Positions 15,233 to 25,635 of a stretch of 64,000 bases of DNA are shown here, piece after piece. This DNA comes from Flavobacterium hankyongi (lineage in GTDB: Bacteria; Bacteroidota; Bacteroidia; Flavobacteriales; Flavobacteriaceae). The stretch's first letter is position 1, and each line of letters opens with the position of its first letter. The notes beneath the pieces are model-generated. The model made no database searches, was not told the DNA's origin, and saw nothing but the letters and a program-made list of their open reading frames with translations. The translations under genes were made by a program, and so were the position numbers. The DNA is taken from assembly GCF_036840915.1 (NCBI RefSeq), contig NZ_CP085725.1:3100001-3164000 (forward strand). Direction: 5' to 3'.

Positions 15233-17332
15233 ATGAAAAAAAACCTACTTTTTGCAGGTTTACTTTCTTTATTTTTTTCTTTTTCAAATGCTCAAACTTC
15301 AGATAAGGAAGGGCAAGCCAGAGCCTGGATAAAGGAAAATGTTAAGGAATTAAGCTTAAATTCTGATTCTAATTTATCACTTAGATTTGTTCGTAAAAGT
15401 CTATCTGGAGAGACACTTAGATTTCAACAAATGATAAATGGAGTTCCAGTATTCGATACAGAACTTGTCGTTCATTTCTCTCCTAATGGAGAAATAACTT
15501 ATACAGACTTAAGTTTTGATAAAAATGTATCTGAAATCTCAACTGTTCCTCAAATAACAAAAGAAAATGCTATTGCCATTTCTGATAAGGAAATTGGGGT
15601 TGCTGGTATGGTTACTTTTCAAGAGAATAAATTGTTTGTTTACAATAAATTAGCATCCACAAAATTAGTTTACAGGATTGTAACAAGTTTTGAAGAAAAA
15701 CCTGGTAGCTGGGAGGTTATTTTAGATGCAAATTCTGGGGAAGTCTTAAGTGTAAAAGATATTGCAATTCATTGTGGTTTCAATGGGGAAGAAGTTGCTC
15801 ACGATGTAAAAACAGAAACTTCAAATAAAGAGAAATTCTTTATGTCAGTTGAGAAAAAGTCAGCATTAGCTTATGAAACAGGTTCTGCAATGGTGTTTTT
15901 GGCTGATCCTTTGTCAAGTGCGCATGCAACATATGGAGATACTGGATATACAGATGGAACTGGTCAAGGAGATACAGATACTGCTCAATTAAATGCTCAA
16001 AGAGCAAATGTTGTTTTGCCTCAAGTTGATAATACAGCTGGAACATACAAATTAAAAAGCTCATATGTTGAAATCAAAAACTTAGAAAATCCAAACAAAG
16101 GATTGTTTACACAAGCAACTTCAAACTTTGCTTTCACAAGAAGTCAAGATGGATTTGAAGCTGCAAATGTTTTCTATCATACAGATAATAGTTTAAGGTA
16201 TATTAATCAAACATTAGGTATACCATGTGTGCAAAATGTAGATAATACTCATGCGGGTGTTTTATGGTTTGACCCATCTGGGGAAAATGGAGCAGATAAC
16301 TCTCATTATTCAAACGGAGTTTTAGTTTTTGGAGAAGGATGTGTTGATGACGGAGAAGATGGGGATGTGATTTGGCATGAATTAGGTCATGGATTACACG
16401 ACTGGTTAACTGGTGGATCTCTTTCTCAAGTTAATGGTTTGAGTGAAGGAAGTGGTGACTATTGGGCTCAATCTCATAGTAGAATATTAAACCATTGGAC
16501 AACTTCAGATGCAGCATATCATTACATGTTTAGCTGGGATGGGCATAATACTTGTTGGGCAGGACGTACAACAAACTATGTAGCAGTTTATCCTGGAGGT
16601 CTTACAGGATCTATTCATACAGACGGTCAAATCTGGTCTACAGTATTAATGAAAATATGGGATGTTATTGGTAGAGAAAAAACCGATAAAGCTTTCTTAG
16701 AAGGCTTGTCAATGACAAATAGTTCTACAAATCAACAAAATGCTGCGATTGCTGTTAGACAAGCAGCAATTGATATGTGTTATACTTGTGCAGAAGTTAA
16801 AACAATGACTGATAAATTCACTGCAGCTGGTTATACAATGTCAGCTGTACCACTTAAAATTTGCTGTCCTTCAGATCAAACCGTTAATGCAAACGTAGGA
16901 AACACTTATGTGGTTCCTAGTTTTGCAAGTTTGTCAAATGCTATTAGTCAAACATGTAATGCAGTTATAACTCAAAGTCCTGCGGTTGGATCTGTACTTG
17001 CTCCTGGAACATATCCTGTAACAATGATGGCTACTAGCGGAACATCTGTAAACTGTGGTTTTTCGTTAATTGTTGAACCATCTTTGAGTGTTGATGAATT
17101 TGTAAAGAAAAATTTAAAATTATATCCTAATCCTGCATCAACTGAAATTATAATTAGTGGAGATTTTATTTCGGGTCAAGAGATTGAAATTTTTAATTTA
17201 TTAGGTCAAAAACTTATTCAGAAAAATTTAGAAACGAATGAAGAAAAAGTTGATGTTTCAAACCTTTCTTCTGGAGTTTATACAGCCAAATTTAAAGGGA
17301 CTAATACAACTCTTAAGTTTATTAAAAATTAA
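15233..17332 (+). CDS. secreted M36/fungalysin-type metallopeptidase with T9SS sorting domain
   Basis: 699 residues. Signal peptide MKKNLLFAGLLSLFFSFSNAQ; an FTP-type propeptide (about 40-170); a gluzincin domain with HELGH at 382-386 and a third ligand Glu405 in GLSEGSGDYW; a HYR-like beta domain (about 545-620, CCPSDQTVNANVGNTY); and a type A T9SS C-terminal domain (about 625-699, LKLYPNPASTEIIISGD to KFIKN). The protein should cross the outer membrane through the type IX system, whose porU and porV genes are in this window, and be attached or released with its propeptide removed. Probable role: extracellular protein digestion. Confidence 0.88.
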   Translation: MKKNLLFAGLLSLFFSFSNAQTSDKEGQARAWIKENVKELSLNSDSNLSLRFVRKSLSGETLRFQQMINGVPVFDTELVVHFSPNGEITYTDLSFDKNVSEISTVPQITKENAIAISDKEIGVAGMVTFQENKLFVYNKLASTKLVYRIVTSFEEKPGSWEVILDANSGEVLSVKDIAIHCGFNGEEVAHDVKTETSNKEKFFMSVEKKSALAYETGSAMVFLADPLSSAHATYGDTGYTDGTGQGDTDTAQLNAQRANVVLPQVDNTAGTYKLKSSYVEIKNLENPNKGLFTQATSNFAFTRSQDGFEAANVFYHTDNSLRYINQTLGIPCVQNVDNTHAGVLWFDPSGENGADNSHYSNGVLVFGEGCVDDGEDGDVIWHELGHGLHDWLTGGSLSQVNGLSEGSGDYWAQSHSRILNHWTTSDAAYHYMFSWDGHNTCWAGRTTNYVAVYPGGLTGSIHTDGQIWSTVLMKIWDVIGREKTDKAFLEGLSMTNSSTNQQNAAIAVRQAAIDMCYTCAEVKTMTDKFTAAGYTMSAVPLKICCPSDQTVNANVGNTYVVPSFASLSNAISQTCNAVITQSPAVGSVLAPGTYPVTMMATSGTSVNCGFSLIVEPSLSVDEFVKKNLKLYPNPASTEIIISGDFISGQEIEIFNLLGQKLIQKNLETNEEKVDVSNLSSGVYTAKFKGTNTTLKFIKN

Positions 17333-17354
17333 TATAACGCTAATATTAAGTTAT

Positions 17355-17386
17355 AAAAGCCTGTTCTGTATGAACAGGCTTTTTTT
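17355..17386 (+). terminator. terminator after the metallopeptidase gene
   Basis: 12-bp perfect stem aaaagcctgttc / gaacaggctttt, 5-nt loop, T-rich tail. Confidence 0.9.
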
Positions 17387-17428
17387 ATTCGTTTAATACA
17401 AATACCTTTGTGTTAAATTATTTTAGAG

Positions 17429-18514
17429 ATGAATAAGCAACAAATTATAGAAAATTTCGATCCTAGTCAACCTGGTTTAGCCGATGCAACTATTTTTGGA
17501 TTGCCTTTTTCGGCAGAAGATTCAGAAATCATTGTTATTCCTGTGCCTTGGGAGGTTACCGTTAGTTATGGAGCAGGTGCTTCAAAAGGGCCAGAAGCAG
17601 TTTTAGAATCTTCATATCAAGTAGATTTAAATCACCAAGATTTTCCTGAATTATGGAAACTTGGCATTTATTTAGACCAATATCCACCTAAATTAAAACG
17701 TAAATCTAAAAAATTTAAAAAATTAGCTCAGCCTATAATTGAGTGTTTAGAAGAAGGCGGGGATATTGGTAAAAATCCTGAATTAAGAGAAAATCTAAAT
17801 AAAATTAATGATGCTTGCGCCAATATGGTTGATTCTGTTAAAGAGCAAACTATAAATTGGTTAAATAAAGGCAAGAAAGTTGTTTTGTTGGGCGGAGATC
17901 ATAGCACACCATTAGGGTATTATCAAGCTTTGGCGTCAAAGTATGATAACTTTGGAATTCTTCATTTGGATGCCCATATGGATTTACGTATCGCATACGA
18001 AGGATTTACTTTTTCACATGCTTCGGTAATGTATAATGCATTGCAAATACCAGAGATTTCTAAAATTGTTCAGGTTGGGATACGAGATTTTTGTGAGCAA
18101 GAAGTTGAAGTAGTTAATGATTCTAAAGGAAGAGTTCTAGTTAATACGGATGCCGATTTAAAAGCAGAATCGTTTGAAGGTAAAACATGGGAACAACAGT
18201 GTGATGCTATAATTGAGTCATTACCACAAAGAGTGTGTATTTCGTTCGATATAGATGGTATGTATCCGTGGTATTGTCCTAATACGGGGACACCAGTTCC
18301 TGGAGGATTTTCTTTTGAACAAGCGACTTATTTGTTTAATAAGTTAACAGAAAGTGGAAAAGAAATTATCGGATTCGATTTAGTTGAAGTTGCCCCTGGT
18401 AAAGATGATTGGGATGGAAATGTTGGTGCCAGAATGTTGTTTCATATGTGTGGAGTTCTTGCAAAAAACAATGGTCTTAATACAGGTAATAAGATTATAT
18501 TTCCAAGAAAATAA
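17429..18514 (+). CDS. arginase/agmatinase/formiminoglutamase family enzyme
   Basis: 361 residues of the ureohydrolase fold. All metal-binding motifs are intact: GGDHSTPLGYY, HLDAHMDLR and SFDIDG. The usual DPxxAPGTGTP after SFDID is replaced by YPWYCPNTGTPVPGG, which marks the Bacteroidetes branch annotated as agmatinase family. Substrate (agmatine, formimidoylglutamate, arginine or another guanidine) cannot be fixed from sequence. Flanked by terminators on both sides, so likely a single-gene unit. Confidence 0.88.
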   Translation: MNKQQIIENFDPSQPGLADATIFGLPFSAEDSEIIVIPVPWEVTVSYGAGASKGPEAVLESSYQVDLNHQDFPELWKLGIYLDQYPPKLKRKSKKFKKLAQPIIECLEEGGDIGKNPELRENLNKINDACANMVDSVKEQTINWLNKGKKVVLLGGDHSTPLGYYQALASKYDNFGILHLDAHMDLRIAYEGFTFSHASVMYNALQIPEISKIVQVGIRDFCEQEVEVVNDSKGRVLVNTDADLKAESFEGKTWEQQCDAIIESLPQRVCISFDIDGMYPWYCPNTGTPVPGGFSFEQATYLFNKLTESGKEIIGFDLVEVAPGKDDWDGNVGARMLFHMCGVLAKNNGLNTGNKIIFPRK

Positions 18515-18536
18515 ATAATTCTGAAAAATAATATTT

Positions 18537-18566
18537 AAAAGGTGAACATTTGTTCGCCTTTTTTTT
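18537..18566 (+). terminator. terminator after the arginase-family gene
   Basis: 12-bp stem aaaaggtgaaca / tgttcgcctttt with one G-T pair, 2-nt apparent loop and a T8 tract. Confidence 0.85.
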
Positions 18567-18677
18567 GAGTTGAAATTATGTAATCTTTCCTAAAAATGAT
18601 ATAAGAATAAACTTGTAGCTATGCTATTACTTTGTATTGTGATTTAATCATTATTATTAATTCTAAAATGAAACGTT

Positions 18678-19085
18678 ATGAAAAAATTGATTTTATTGGT
18701 GTCGTTAAGTATAGGATTATTATATTCTTGTAAAGATACCAACAATGAAGCTCTGGATTTGGAAAAAGAAAGACAAGCGAGCATAGATTCAATGAAAATG
18801 GAAATTGAAAAACAAAGAATTATAGATTCAATGCAATTGGTAAATTCACAACGTGCAGAAAGTAAAAAAGAGGTTGTTGTTGTAAATCAAACGGCTCCAG
18901 CCCCTGCTAAGAAAAAATGGAGTGGAGCAGCAAAAGGCGCAGTAATTGGAGCAGGAGTTGGTGCTGTTACTGGTGCAGCAATTAGTAAAAACAAAGCAGA
19001 AGGTGCCATTATTGGAGGTTTGGCAGGAGCAGGAGTTGGTGCTGGTACAGGGGCTATTGTTGATGAAAGTAAAAAGAAAGAATAA
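18678..19085 (+). CDS. glycine-zipper lipoprotein
   Basis: 135 residues. Lipoprotein signal MKKLILLVSLSIGLLYSC (Cys18), a charged helical stretch (25-65) that may be coiled coil, a short Ala/Pro/Lys linker, then two glycine-zipper hairpins (GAVIGAGVGAVTGAAIS and AIIGGLAGAGVGAGTGAI). This resembles the YMGG-like/Rick 17 kDa family of outer-membrane-associated lipoproteins. Function unknown. It has its own terminator. Confidence 0.8.
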   Translation: MKKLILLVSLSIGLLYSCKDTNNEALDLEKERQASIDSMKMEIEKQRIIDSMQLVNSQRAESKKEVVVVNQTAPAPAKKKWSGAAKGAVIGAGVGAVTGAAISKNKAEGAIIGGLAGAGVGAGTGAIVDESKKKE

Positions 19086-19111
19086 AGAGTTACTTCTTTA
19101 AATTTGGGGCG

Positions 19112-19152
19112 GTGTGTCTAAGTTTTTTTTATGACTTAGGCACACTTTTTTT
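19112..19152 (+). terminator. terminator after the glycine-zipper gene
   Basis: 11-bp stem gtgtgtctaag / cttaggcacac (one wobble), T-rich loop of 12 nt, T8 tract. Confidence 0.8.
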
Positions 19153-19183
19153 GTGATAACAATTTCATAATTAATTACATTTG
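19151..19183 (+). promoter_or_regulatory. promoter of the penicillin acylase gene
   Basis: TTG at 19151-19153 and TACATTTG at 19176-19183, 22 bp apart; the start codon is 17 bp further on. Confidence 0.6.
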
Positions 19184-19200
19184 GGAAACAAATCACTCAG

Positions 19201-21588
19201 ATGAAAAAAATTAAACGATTTTTACTCTTCTTACTTGTCCTAATTGTTCTTATTTCAATTGGAGTTTATGGTTATTTACATTCTACAAAACCTCAATATG
19301 AAGGTGAAGTTCAAATTAAAAACATAAGTAAAGAAACAACAGCATATTTTGACGAATACGGAATTCCGCATATTTACGCTGCTTCCGAAAAAGATGCTCA
19401 AACTGTTTTGGGTTATGTTCACGCACAAGAACGATTGTGGCAAATGGAATTATTGCGGCGTATTGCTCCAGGAAAACTTTCTGAAATATTTGGAAACAAA
19501 GCGTTAGATAATGATAAGCTTTTTTTAGCCTTAGGTATCGACGAAAATTCTGAAAAGGCAATTGCTCAATTAGATAAAAATGGTAAACCTTACCAACTTG
19601 CCATGGCTTATTTGGATGGTATAAATCAATATTTGGAAAATGGTAAAACTCCTGTCGAATTTACTTTACTTGGAATCGAGAAAAAAGCTTTCACATTAAA
19701 AGATGTGTATAATATTTTTGGGTATATGGCTTTTAGCTTTGCATGTGCACAAAAAACAGATCCACTGTTAACAGATTTAAAAAATAAACTTGGTGAAAGT
19801 TATCTGAAAGAACTGGGCGTCGATGGTTCTTATAACACCACAAAAATTAAAACCAATTACGGTAAAACACAAGAACAATTTGTAGCAGCATCAAAAGCAA
19901 TTGCAGATTTGATAGATAAATCTCCATTTCCACCATTTATTGGTAGTAATAGTTGGGTAATTGCGCCCAAGAAAACAACAACTGGGAAGGTGATTTTTGC
20001 AAATGATCCACATATATCCTATTCGCAACCTGGGACTTGGTACGAAGCTCATATTGTAACTCCTGAGCATGAAATTTATGGTTATTATTTGGCAGGAACC
20101 CCTTATCCGCTGTTAGGTCATAATCGTCAATATGCTTACGGTTTAACGATGTTTGAAAATGACGATGCTGATTTTTATCTTGAAGAAATAAATCCTTCTG
20201 ATGATAATCAGTATAAATCAATTAATGGATTTACAGATTTTAAAATCAGAAATAAAGAGATAAAAGTAAAAGATAGTGCTTCGTTTGTATTAAAAATCAA
20301 AGAAACAAATCATGGAGCAATAATGAACGGAATTCTTCATGATTTTAATCCTAAACAGCCAGTCGCTTTCAAATGGATTTATACTCATGAGGAAAATAAA
20401 ATTCTTGATGCAGTGTATTCTTTAAGTCATTCTAAAAGTTTAAGTGAGTTTCAAAAAGGAGTCTCTTATATTTCGGCACCAGGTCTAAATATTATGTACG
20501 GTGATGCAAAAAATAACATAGCTTGGCAGACTTCAGGAAAGTTGTATAAATTCCAAAAAGGAGTTAACTCTAATTATATTCTTAGCGGAACAAATGGCAT
20601 TGATGACAAAGTAGAATATCTTGATTTTTCTAAAAATCCAAAAGCAGTAAATCCGCAATGGAACTATGTCTATTCAGCGAATAATATGCCACAAGCTATC
20701 GATGGTTACGAGTATCCTGGTTATTATTTGCCAGAAGATAGAGCGAAACGAATTGCTAATTTATTGGAAGTAAAAAATAATTGGACAAAAGAAGATGTGT
20801 CAAAAATGATTTATGATAATATTTCTTCGGTAAGTTCAAACGTAGCACATAATTTTGCGTCTTGGATTGATAAAAAAAGTCTTTCTGATACTGAAAAAGA
20901 AGCGATAAAACAATTGACTAGTTGGAAAGGCAGCAATACTACTTCTGATATAGCTCCTACGATTTATAATAAACTGATTTATTTCTATTTTAAAAATACG
21001 TTTAAAGACGAAATGGGAGAAATTGCGTTCAAACAATTTATGAAAACCCACATCATGAAACAATGTATAGATAATCAGTCTAAGATTGAGAATTCTGTTT
21101 GGTGGGATGATGTTACAACTAAAAATAAAAAAGAGAATCGACAAGATGTTTTAACCAAATCTTTCAAAGAAACTATTACCAATCTATCTTCTCAATTAGG
21201 GACTGATATTTTAACTTGGAATTGGGGAAGAGTTCATAAGGTTGAGTATAAGCATCCTATTGGTCAGGTGGCTTTATTGCGTCCCTTGTTTAATGTTGGT
21301 GTTTTTGAAGCACCAGGAGCAAATGAAGTAATTAATAATGTGATGTATTATTATACAGATGCTGAATCATATGATATTTCTGCTGGACCTTCAACCAGAA
21401 GAGTAATTGATTTTAGCGATGTAGAAAATTCATGGAGTATTTTACCAACAGGACAGTCTGGTAATCCTATGAGTAAACATTATAATGATCAAGCACAAAT
21501 GTATATCGATGGGAAGTTTAGAAAAATGAAGATGAATAAGAAAGAGATTGAAAATACATCAACGAAACTTGTATTTAAAGTCAAATAA
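19201..21588 (+). CDS. penicillin acylase family (S45) Ntn-hydrolase
   Basis: 795 residues with an N-terminal signal anchor (residues 6-27). After the alpha-chain region containing AYFDEYGIPHIYA and GYVHAQERLWQMELLRR, the autoprocessing site is GSNSWVIAPKKT: Ser249 would become the N-terminal nucleophile of the beta chain. NDPHI, typical of the family, follows about 20 residues later. Relatives hydrolyse amides such as acyl-homoserine lactones or beta-lactam side chains; the substrate here is unknown. Probably periplasmic. Own promoter; no clear terminator before kmo. Confidence 0.9.
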   Translation: MKKIKRFLLFLLVLIVLISIGVYGYLHSTKPQYEGEVQIKNISKETTAYFDEYGIPHIYAASEKDAQTVLGYVHAQERLWQMELLRRIAPGKLSEIFGNKALDNDKLFLALGIDENSEKAIAQLDKNGKPYQLAMAYLDGINQYLENGKTPVEFTLLGIEKKAFTLKDVYNIFGYMAFSFACAQKTDPLLTDLKNKLGESYLKELGVDGSYNTTKIKTNYGKTQEQFVAASKAIADLIDKSPFPPFIGSNSWVIAPKKTTTGKVIFANDPHISYSQPGTWYEAHIVTPEHEIYGYYLAGTPYPLLGHNRQYAYGLTMFENDDADFYLEEINPSDDNQYKSINGFTDFKIRNKEIKVKDSASFVLKIKETNHGAIMNGILHDFNPKQPVAFKWIYTHEENKILDAVYSLSHSKSLSEFQKGVSYISAPGLNIMYGDAKNNIAWQTSGKLYKFQKGVNSNYILSGTNGIDDKVEYLDFSKNPKAVNPQWNYVYSANNMPQAIDGYEYPGYYLPEDRAKRIANLLEVKNNWTKEDVSKMIYDNISSVSSNVAHNFASWIDKKSLSDTEKEAIKQLTSWKGSNTTSDIAPTIYNKLIYFYFKNTFKDEMGEIAFKQFMKTHIMKQCIDNQSKIENSVWWDDVTTKNKKENRQDVLTKSFKETITNLSSQLGTDILTWNWGRVHKVEYKHPIGQVALLRPLFNVGVFEAPGANEVINNVMYYYTDAESYDISAGPSTRRVIDFSDVENSWSILPTGQSGNPMSKHYNDQAQMYIDGKFRKMKMNKKEIENTSTKLVFKVK

Positions 21589-21622
21589 TTACAAAATTCA
21601 TGCGTTTTTAGGCTTAAAACCT

Positions 21623-21630
21623 TAAATTTG
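21623..21630 (+). promoter_or_regulatory. -7 element of kmo
   Basis: TAAATTTG followed by CACAAC, 23 bp before the kmo start codon. No clear TTG at the expected distance. Confidence 0.5.
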
Positions 21631-21653
21631 CACAACTGCTTATAAAAAAATAA

Positions 21654-23006
21654 ATGCAAACTCCTCAAAAAATTGCTGTAATAGGTTCTGGATTGGTTGG
21701 AACATTATTAGCAATCTATTTAAAAAAAATGGGACACACGGTTCATGTTTTTGATCGTAGCCCTGATATTAGAACAGTTGAATTTTCAGGACGTTCGATT
21801 AATCTTGTAATGTCTAATCGTGGATGGAAAGCTTTAGAAGATATAGGAATTGATGATGAAATTCGCAAAATAGGAATCCCAGTTGATAAGCGTGCTATTC
21901 ACTTACAAGATGGTAAATTAAATTATCAGTATTATGGTAAAGATGGTGAAGCAATTTTTTCACTTTCACGCGGAGTTTTAAATCGAAAAATGATTGATTT
22001 AGCGGAACAAGTTGGTGTCGAATTTAAATTTGAACATAAAATTTGGGATGTAACTTTAGCAGATGCTACATTACATATAGGAGATACCGAAAGAGGGGAG
22101 TGGACAGAATTAAAATACGATAAGGTTTTTGGAGCCGATGGTGCTTTTTCAAGAATACGTCATCGTATGCAACGTCAAAGTATGTTTGATTATTCGCAGG
22201 AGTTCATGAAAATTGGCTACAAAGAATTACACATACCTGCTAATCCTGATGGGACTCATAAAATTGATAAAAATTCATTGCATATTTGGCCACGTGGTCA
22301 ATTCATGTTAATGGCATTGGCCAACCTTGACGGAAGCTTTACTTGTACACTTTTTATGCCTTTTGAAGGAGAAAATTCTTTTGAAGCTTTAAAGGAAGAA
22401 AAAGATTTAGTCGATTTTTTTGCTAAATATTTCCCAGATACAAAAGAAGTTATTCCAGATTTGGTACAAGACTTCTTTAAAAATCCAACGAGTTATCTTG
22501 TGATGATGAAATGTTTTCCGTGGACTCATGAAAATAATATTGCATTAATTGGTGATGCTGCTCATGCTATTGTCCCTTTTTATGGACATGGAATGAATGC
22601 AGGATTTGAAGATATTACGGTCTTGGTTCAAATGATTGAAAAATATGGAGATGACTGGCAGAAAATCTTTGAAGAATATGGAAAATCTCGTAAATCAAAT
22701 GCAGATGCCATTGCAGAACTTTCATTGAGAAACTTTATTGAAATGAGTGCTAAAACGGCCGATGAAAAATTCTTGCTTCAAAAGAAAATCGAAAAATGGT
22801 TTTCTGACAAACATCCAGAAAAATGGTTGCCATTGTATAGTCGAGTAACATTTAGTACCCAGCCATATTCTGAAGCTCTTGCGATAGGTGATTTTCAAAA
22901 TAAAATAATGGAAGAGGTTATGACAATTTCAGATATTGAAAATAAATGGGACAGTAAGGAAGTCGAAGAAAAGATAATTTCATTATTGAATTCGAAAGTG
23001 CATTAA
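21654..23006 (+). CDS. kmo: kynurenine 3-monooxygenase
   Basis: 450 residues. FAD-binding motif IAVIGSGLVGTLLAIYL, the GRSINLVMSNRGW region, the DG motif VFGADGAFSRIR and the second FAD motif GDAAHAIVPFYGHGMNAGFED. It hydroxylates kynurenine with NADPH and O2. With kynU on the same strand it supplies 3-hydroxyanthranilate, a precursor for quinolinate/NAD or for degradation. Separate promoter from kynU. Confidence 0.95.
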   Translation: MQTPQKIAVIGSGLVGTLLAIYLKKMGHTVHVFDRSPDIRTVEFSGRSINLVMSNRGWKALEDIGIDDEIRKIGIPVDKRAIHLQDGKLNYQYYGKDGEAIFSLSRGVLNRKMIDLAEQVGVEFKFEHKIWDVTLADATLHIGDTERGEWTELKYDKVFGADGAFSRIRHRMQRQSMFDYSQEFMKIGYKELHIPANPDGTHKIDKNSLHIWPRGQFMLMALANLDGSFTCTLFMPFEGENSFEALKEEKDLVDFFAKYFPDTKEVIPDLVQDFFKNPTSYLVMMKCFPWTHENNIALIGDAAHAIVPFYGHGMNAGFEDITVLVQMIEKYGDDWQKIFEEYGKSRKSNADAIAELSLRNFIEMSAKTADEKFLLQKKIEKWFSDKHPEKWLPLYSRVTFSTQPYSEALAIGDFQNKIMEEVMTISDIENKWDSKEVEEKIISLLNSKVH

Positions 23007-23045
23007 AATAATAAATAGTTATTCTGAGTTTCAGAATTTTTAATG

Positions 23046-23079
23046 AAAACTCCAAATCATTTAGAATTTGGAGTTTTTA
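23046..23079 (+). terminator. kmo terminator
   Basis: 12-bp perfect stem aaaactccaaat / atttggagtttt, 8-nt loop, short T tract. Confidence 0.85.
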
Positions 23080-23106
23080 TTTTTACATAAGTTCTGTAAG
23101 AAAACC

Positions 23107-23114
23107 TATATTTG
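23107..23114 (+). promoter_or_regulatory. -7 element of the DUF2339 gene
   Basis: TATATTTG, 22 bp before the ATG at 23137. It excludes the longer reading from 23068, which would begin upstream of the promoter. Confidence 0.6.
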
Positions 23115-23136
23115 GTATATAAACCAAAATCAACAT

Positions 23137-25635
23137 ATGGAAATAGTTTTATTGTTAATTATAATAGTTCTTGTAATTGTTATAATGAATAATCAGAATG
23201 CTAAATTCGATAATCTTCAAAATTCCATTTCTAGATTGCAGCAACGAATCAATGATTTGAATAAGCGATTGGATGAAAAAAAAGAAACTTCTACTGTTAC
23301 AGAAGAGAAAAAATTAGAGACTACTCTCCATATAAGTAAAGAAGAAAACAAAACTCCTGTTTTTGCAAAAATTGATGAGCAAAAAGTAATTGAGCAAAAC
23401 GTTGAGCCAATTTTAAAAGAAGAAAGCAATGAACCGCTTCAAGTAGACATTGCCAAAGAAGTAGTTAAACCTATCATCGAAAAGAAACAAATATTTGTTG
23501 AGTCTAAAAAGTCTTGGTTTGAGAAATTCAGGGAAAACAATCCAGATTTAGAGAAGTTTGTTGGTGAAAATCTGATTAATAAAATTGGAATCCTGATTTT
23601 GGTTTTGGGGATTAGTTTCTTTGTGAAATATGCCATCGATAAAAACTGGATTAATGAAACAGCTCGTGTAGGAATAGGTATTTTAGCTGGTTCACTCGTT
23701 ATGGGTGTAGCTCATAAACTGAAGCAAAACTATAAGGCTTTTAGTTCTGTAATGGTTGCAGGAGCTATCAGTATTTTTTACTTTACTATTGCCATAGCAT
23801 TCCATGATTATCATCTTTTTAGTCAAAGTGTAGCTTTTGCCATTATGGTTGTAATTACAGCCTTCAGTACATTTGTATCTTTGGCTTATGATCGCCAAGA
23901 ATTGGCAGTGTTGTCTTTAATTGGTGGTTTTGCTGTGCCATTTATGGTTAGTACTGGTCAAGGAAATTATGTGGTGTTATTTATTTATATAGCTATTCTT
24001 AATATTGGTATTTTAGGGATTGCTTACTTTAAGAAATGGAATCTTTTGACATTGTTATCTTTTCTATTTACCACACTATTGTTTTTCTCCTGGTATATTA
24101 GTGAATTGGATGCTAATAAATTGCCACATAAAGGAGCGCTAATTTTTGCAACCCTATTTTACTTTTTGTTTAGTATTACAGCAGTTTTAAACAACGTAAG
24201 AAGCAAGGGAGAATTCTCTAAAATGGATTATTTTATTGTTTTAGCAAATACCTTCGCCTATTTTGGTTTGGGACTCGGAATTATTCATAATTGGGGTGTT
24301 GAGGCTAAAGGGTTGTTTACTTTGTCATTGGCGATATATAATCTTGTATATGCAGCAATATTATACAAGAGATTTGGATTGGATAAAAAAGCAGTGTATT
24401 TATTAATAGGGTTTGTGTTTACATTTATAACGATAACTATTCCGGTTCAGTTTGAAGGCAATCAGATAACATTGTTTTGGGCCTGTGAAGCGGTATTGTT
24501 GCTTTGGTTGTCACAAAAATCAAAAATTGATTTATTTAAAATAGGAGCTCTTCTAGTTCAAATATTAACTGTTATTAGTTTGGTTCTGGATTGGAATAAT
24601 CATTACAACCTATCTGATAATAAACTTACAATAATTTTTAATCCAGCATTTTTAGCTGGTATTGTTGTCTTGGCTTCTTTAATTGCAATTCGTTTTTTAC
24701 TTAAAAAAGAAGAATCGGTAACAAATGTGTTTTCGTTTAAATTTGACCCTGTTTTATATAGTTCTGTACTTCAATGGAAAATTTTAGTCATAGCATATTT
24801 TGTAGGTATTTTTGAAGTTGGTTATCAATCAGGGACATATTTGTCAAATGAGTTTTCGGCCATGTCTTTGCCAGTTACTTATCATTATGTTTTTAGTACA
24901 ATTCTTGTTTACTTGGCCTTAAAACTTTATAAGGAAAAAATCTTTCCGTTGGTCACATTACTAGTTGTGATGAATGTCTTTTTGTATGTAGTGTATTTTT
25001 ACAGAATCCCTTCTAATGAAGTTAGTTCAAATATTATAGCAAATTTAAATTCTGGAGTCGCGTTTTATTTCCACTACATTATCTTGGGATGCACCGCCTA
25101 TTTTATTTTGATTTTAGCAAAACAAATTCTTAATGAATCTCCTTTCAGTTTCCTCAAGTCAAGAATAGCACTTTGGATATTAGTTTTTTGTGGAGTTTAT
25201 GTTTTGAGTAATGAACTCATAGTGCATTGTCTTTATTTTACAGATTTGAAAAGTATAATGTCAAATGTGAAAAAACTGGCTGGAAAAGAAGATTATATGT
25301 TTGACTTTTATACCGACGAAATGTTGGACGGTATCAAAACACAAGTTGTGAAAATTGGTTATCCTATTTTGTGGGGAATATTGTCTTTTGCCTTGTTGGT
25401 TTATGGAATAAAAAAGCAGTGGAAAGAATTGCGAATTATTGCTTTGTCACTTTTAGGATTAACGATTGTGAAATTATTCGTGTACGACATCAATAATGTG
25501 TCAGAAACAGGTAAAATTGTTGCGTTTATTTTGCTTGGAGTATTGGTGTTAACTATATCATTTGTATATCAAAAGATTAAGAAGTTAGTAGTAGACGAAA
25601 ACGAAAATATTGTTCAAGATGAAAAGATTGATTAA
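23137..25635 (+). CDS. DUF2339 polytopic membrane protein
   Basis: 832 residues. One N-terminal hydrophobic segment (2-17), a charged coiled-coil-like stretch (25-130, rich in Lys and Glu), then some two dozen predicted membrane segments from NLINKIGILILVLGISFFVK onwards. This is the DUF2339 layout. Function unknown; sometimes linked to cell-surface or polysaccharide processes. The gene overlaps the next one (DUF3999) by 17 bp, the usual pairing for these two families. Confidence 0.85.
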   Translation: MEIVLLLIIIVLVIVIMNNQNAKFDNLQNSISRLQQRINDLNKRLDEKKETSTVTEEKKLETTLHISKEENKTPVFAKIDEQKVIEQNVEPILKEESNEPLQVDIAKEVVKPIIEKKQIFVESKKSWFEKFRENNPDLEKFVGENLINKIGILILVLGISFFVKYAIDKNWINETARVGIGILAGSLVMGVAHKLKQNYKAFSSVMVAGAISIFYFTIAIAFHDYHLFSQSVAFAIMVVITAFSTFVSLAYDRQELAVLSLIGGFAVPFMVSTGQGNYVVLFIYIAILNIGILGIAYFKKWNLLTLLSFLFTTLLFFSWYISELDANKLPHKGALIFATLFYFLFSITAVLNNVRSKGEFSKMDYFIVLANTFAYFGLGLGIIHNWGVEAKGLFTLSLAIYNLVYAAILYKRFGLDKKAVYLLIGFVFTFITITIPVQFEGNQITLFWACEAVLLLWLSQKSKIDLFKIGALLVQILTVISLVLDWNNHYNLSDNKLTIIFNPAFLAGIVVLASLIAIRFLLKKEESVTNVFSFKFDPVLYSSVLQWKILVIAYFVGIFEVGYQSGTYLSNEFSAMSLPVTYHYVFSTILVYLALKLYKEKIFPLVTLLVVMNVFLYVVYFYRIPSNEVSSNIIANLNSGVAFYFHYIILGCTAYFILILAKQILNESPFSFLKSRIALWILVFCGVYVLSNELIVHCLYFTDLKSIMSNVKKLAGKEDYMFDFYTDEMLDGIKTQVVKIGYPILWGILSFALLVYGIKKQWKELRIIALSLLGLTIVKLFVYDINNVSETGKIVAFILLGVLVLTISFVYQKIKKLVVDENENIVQDEKID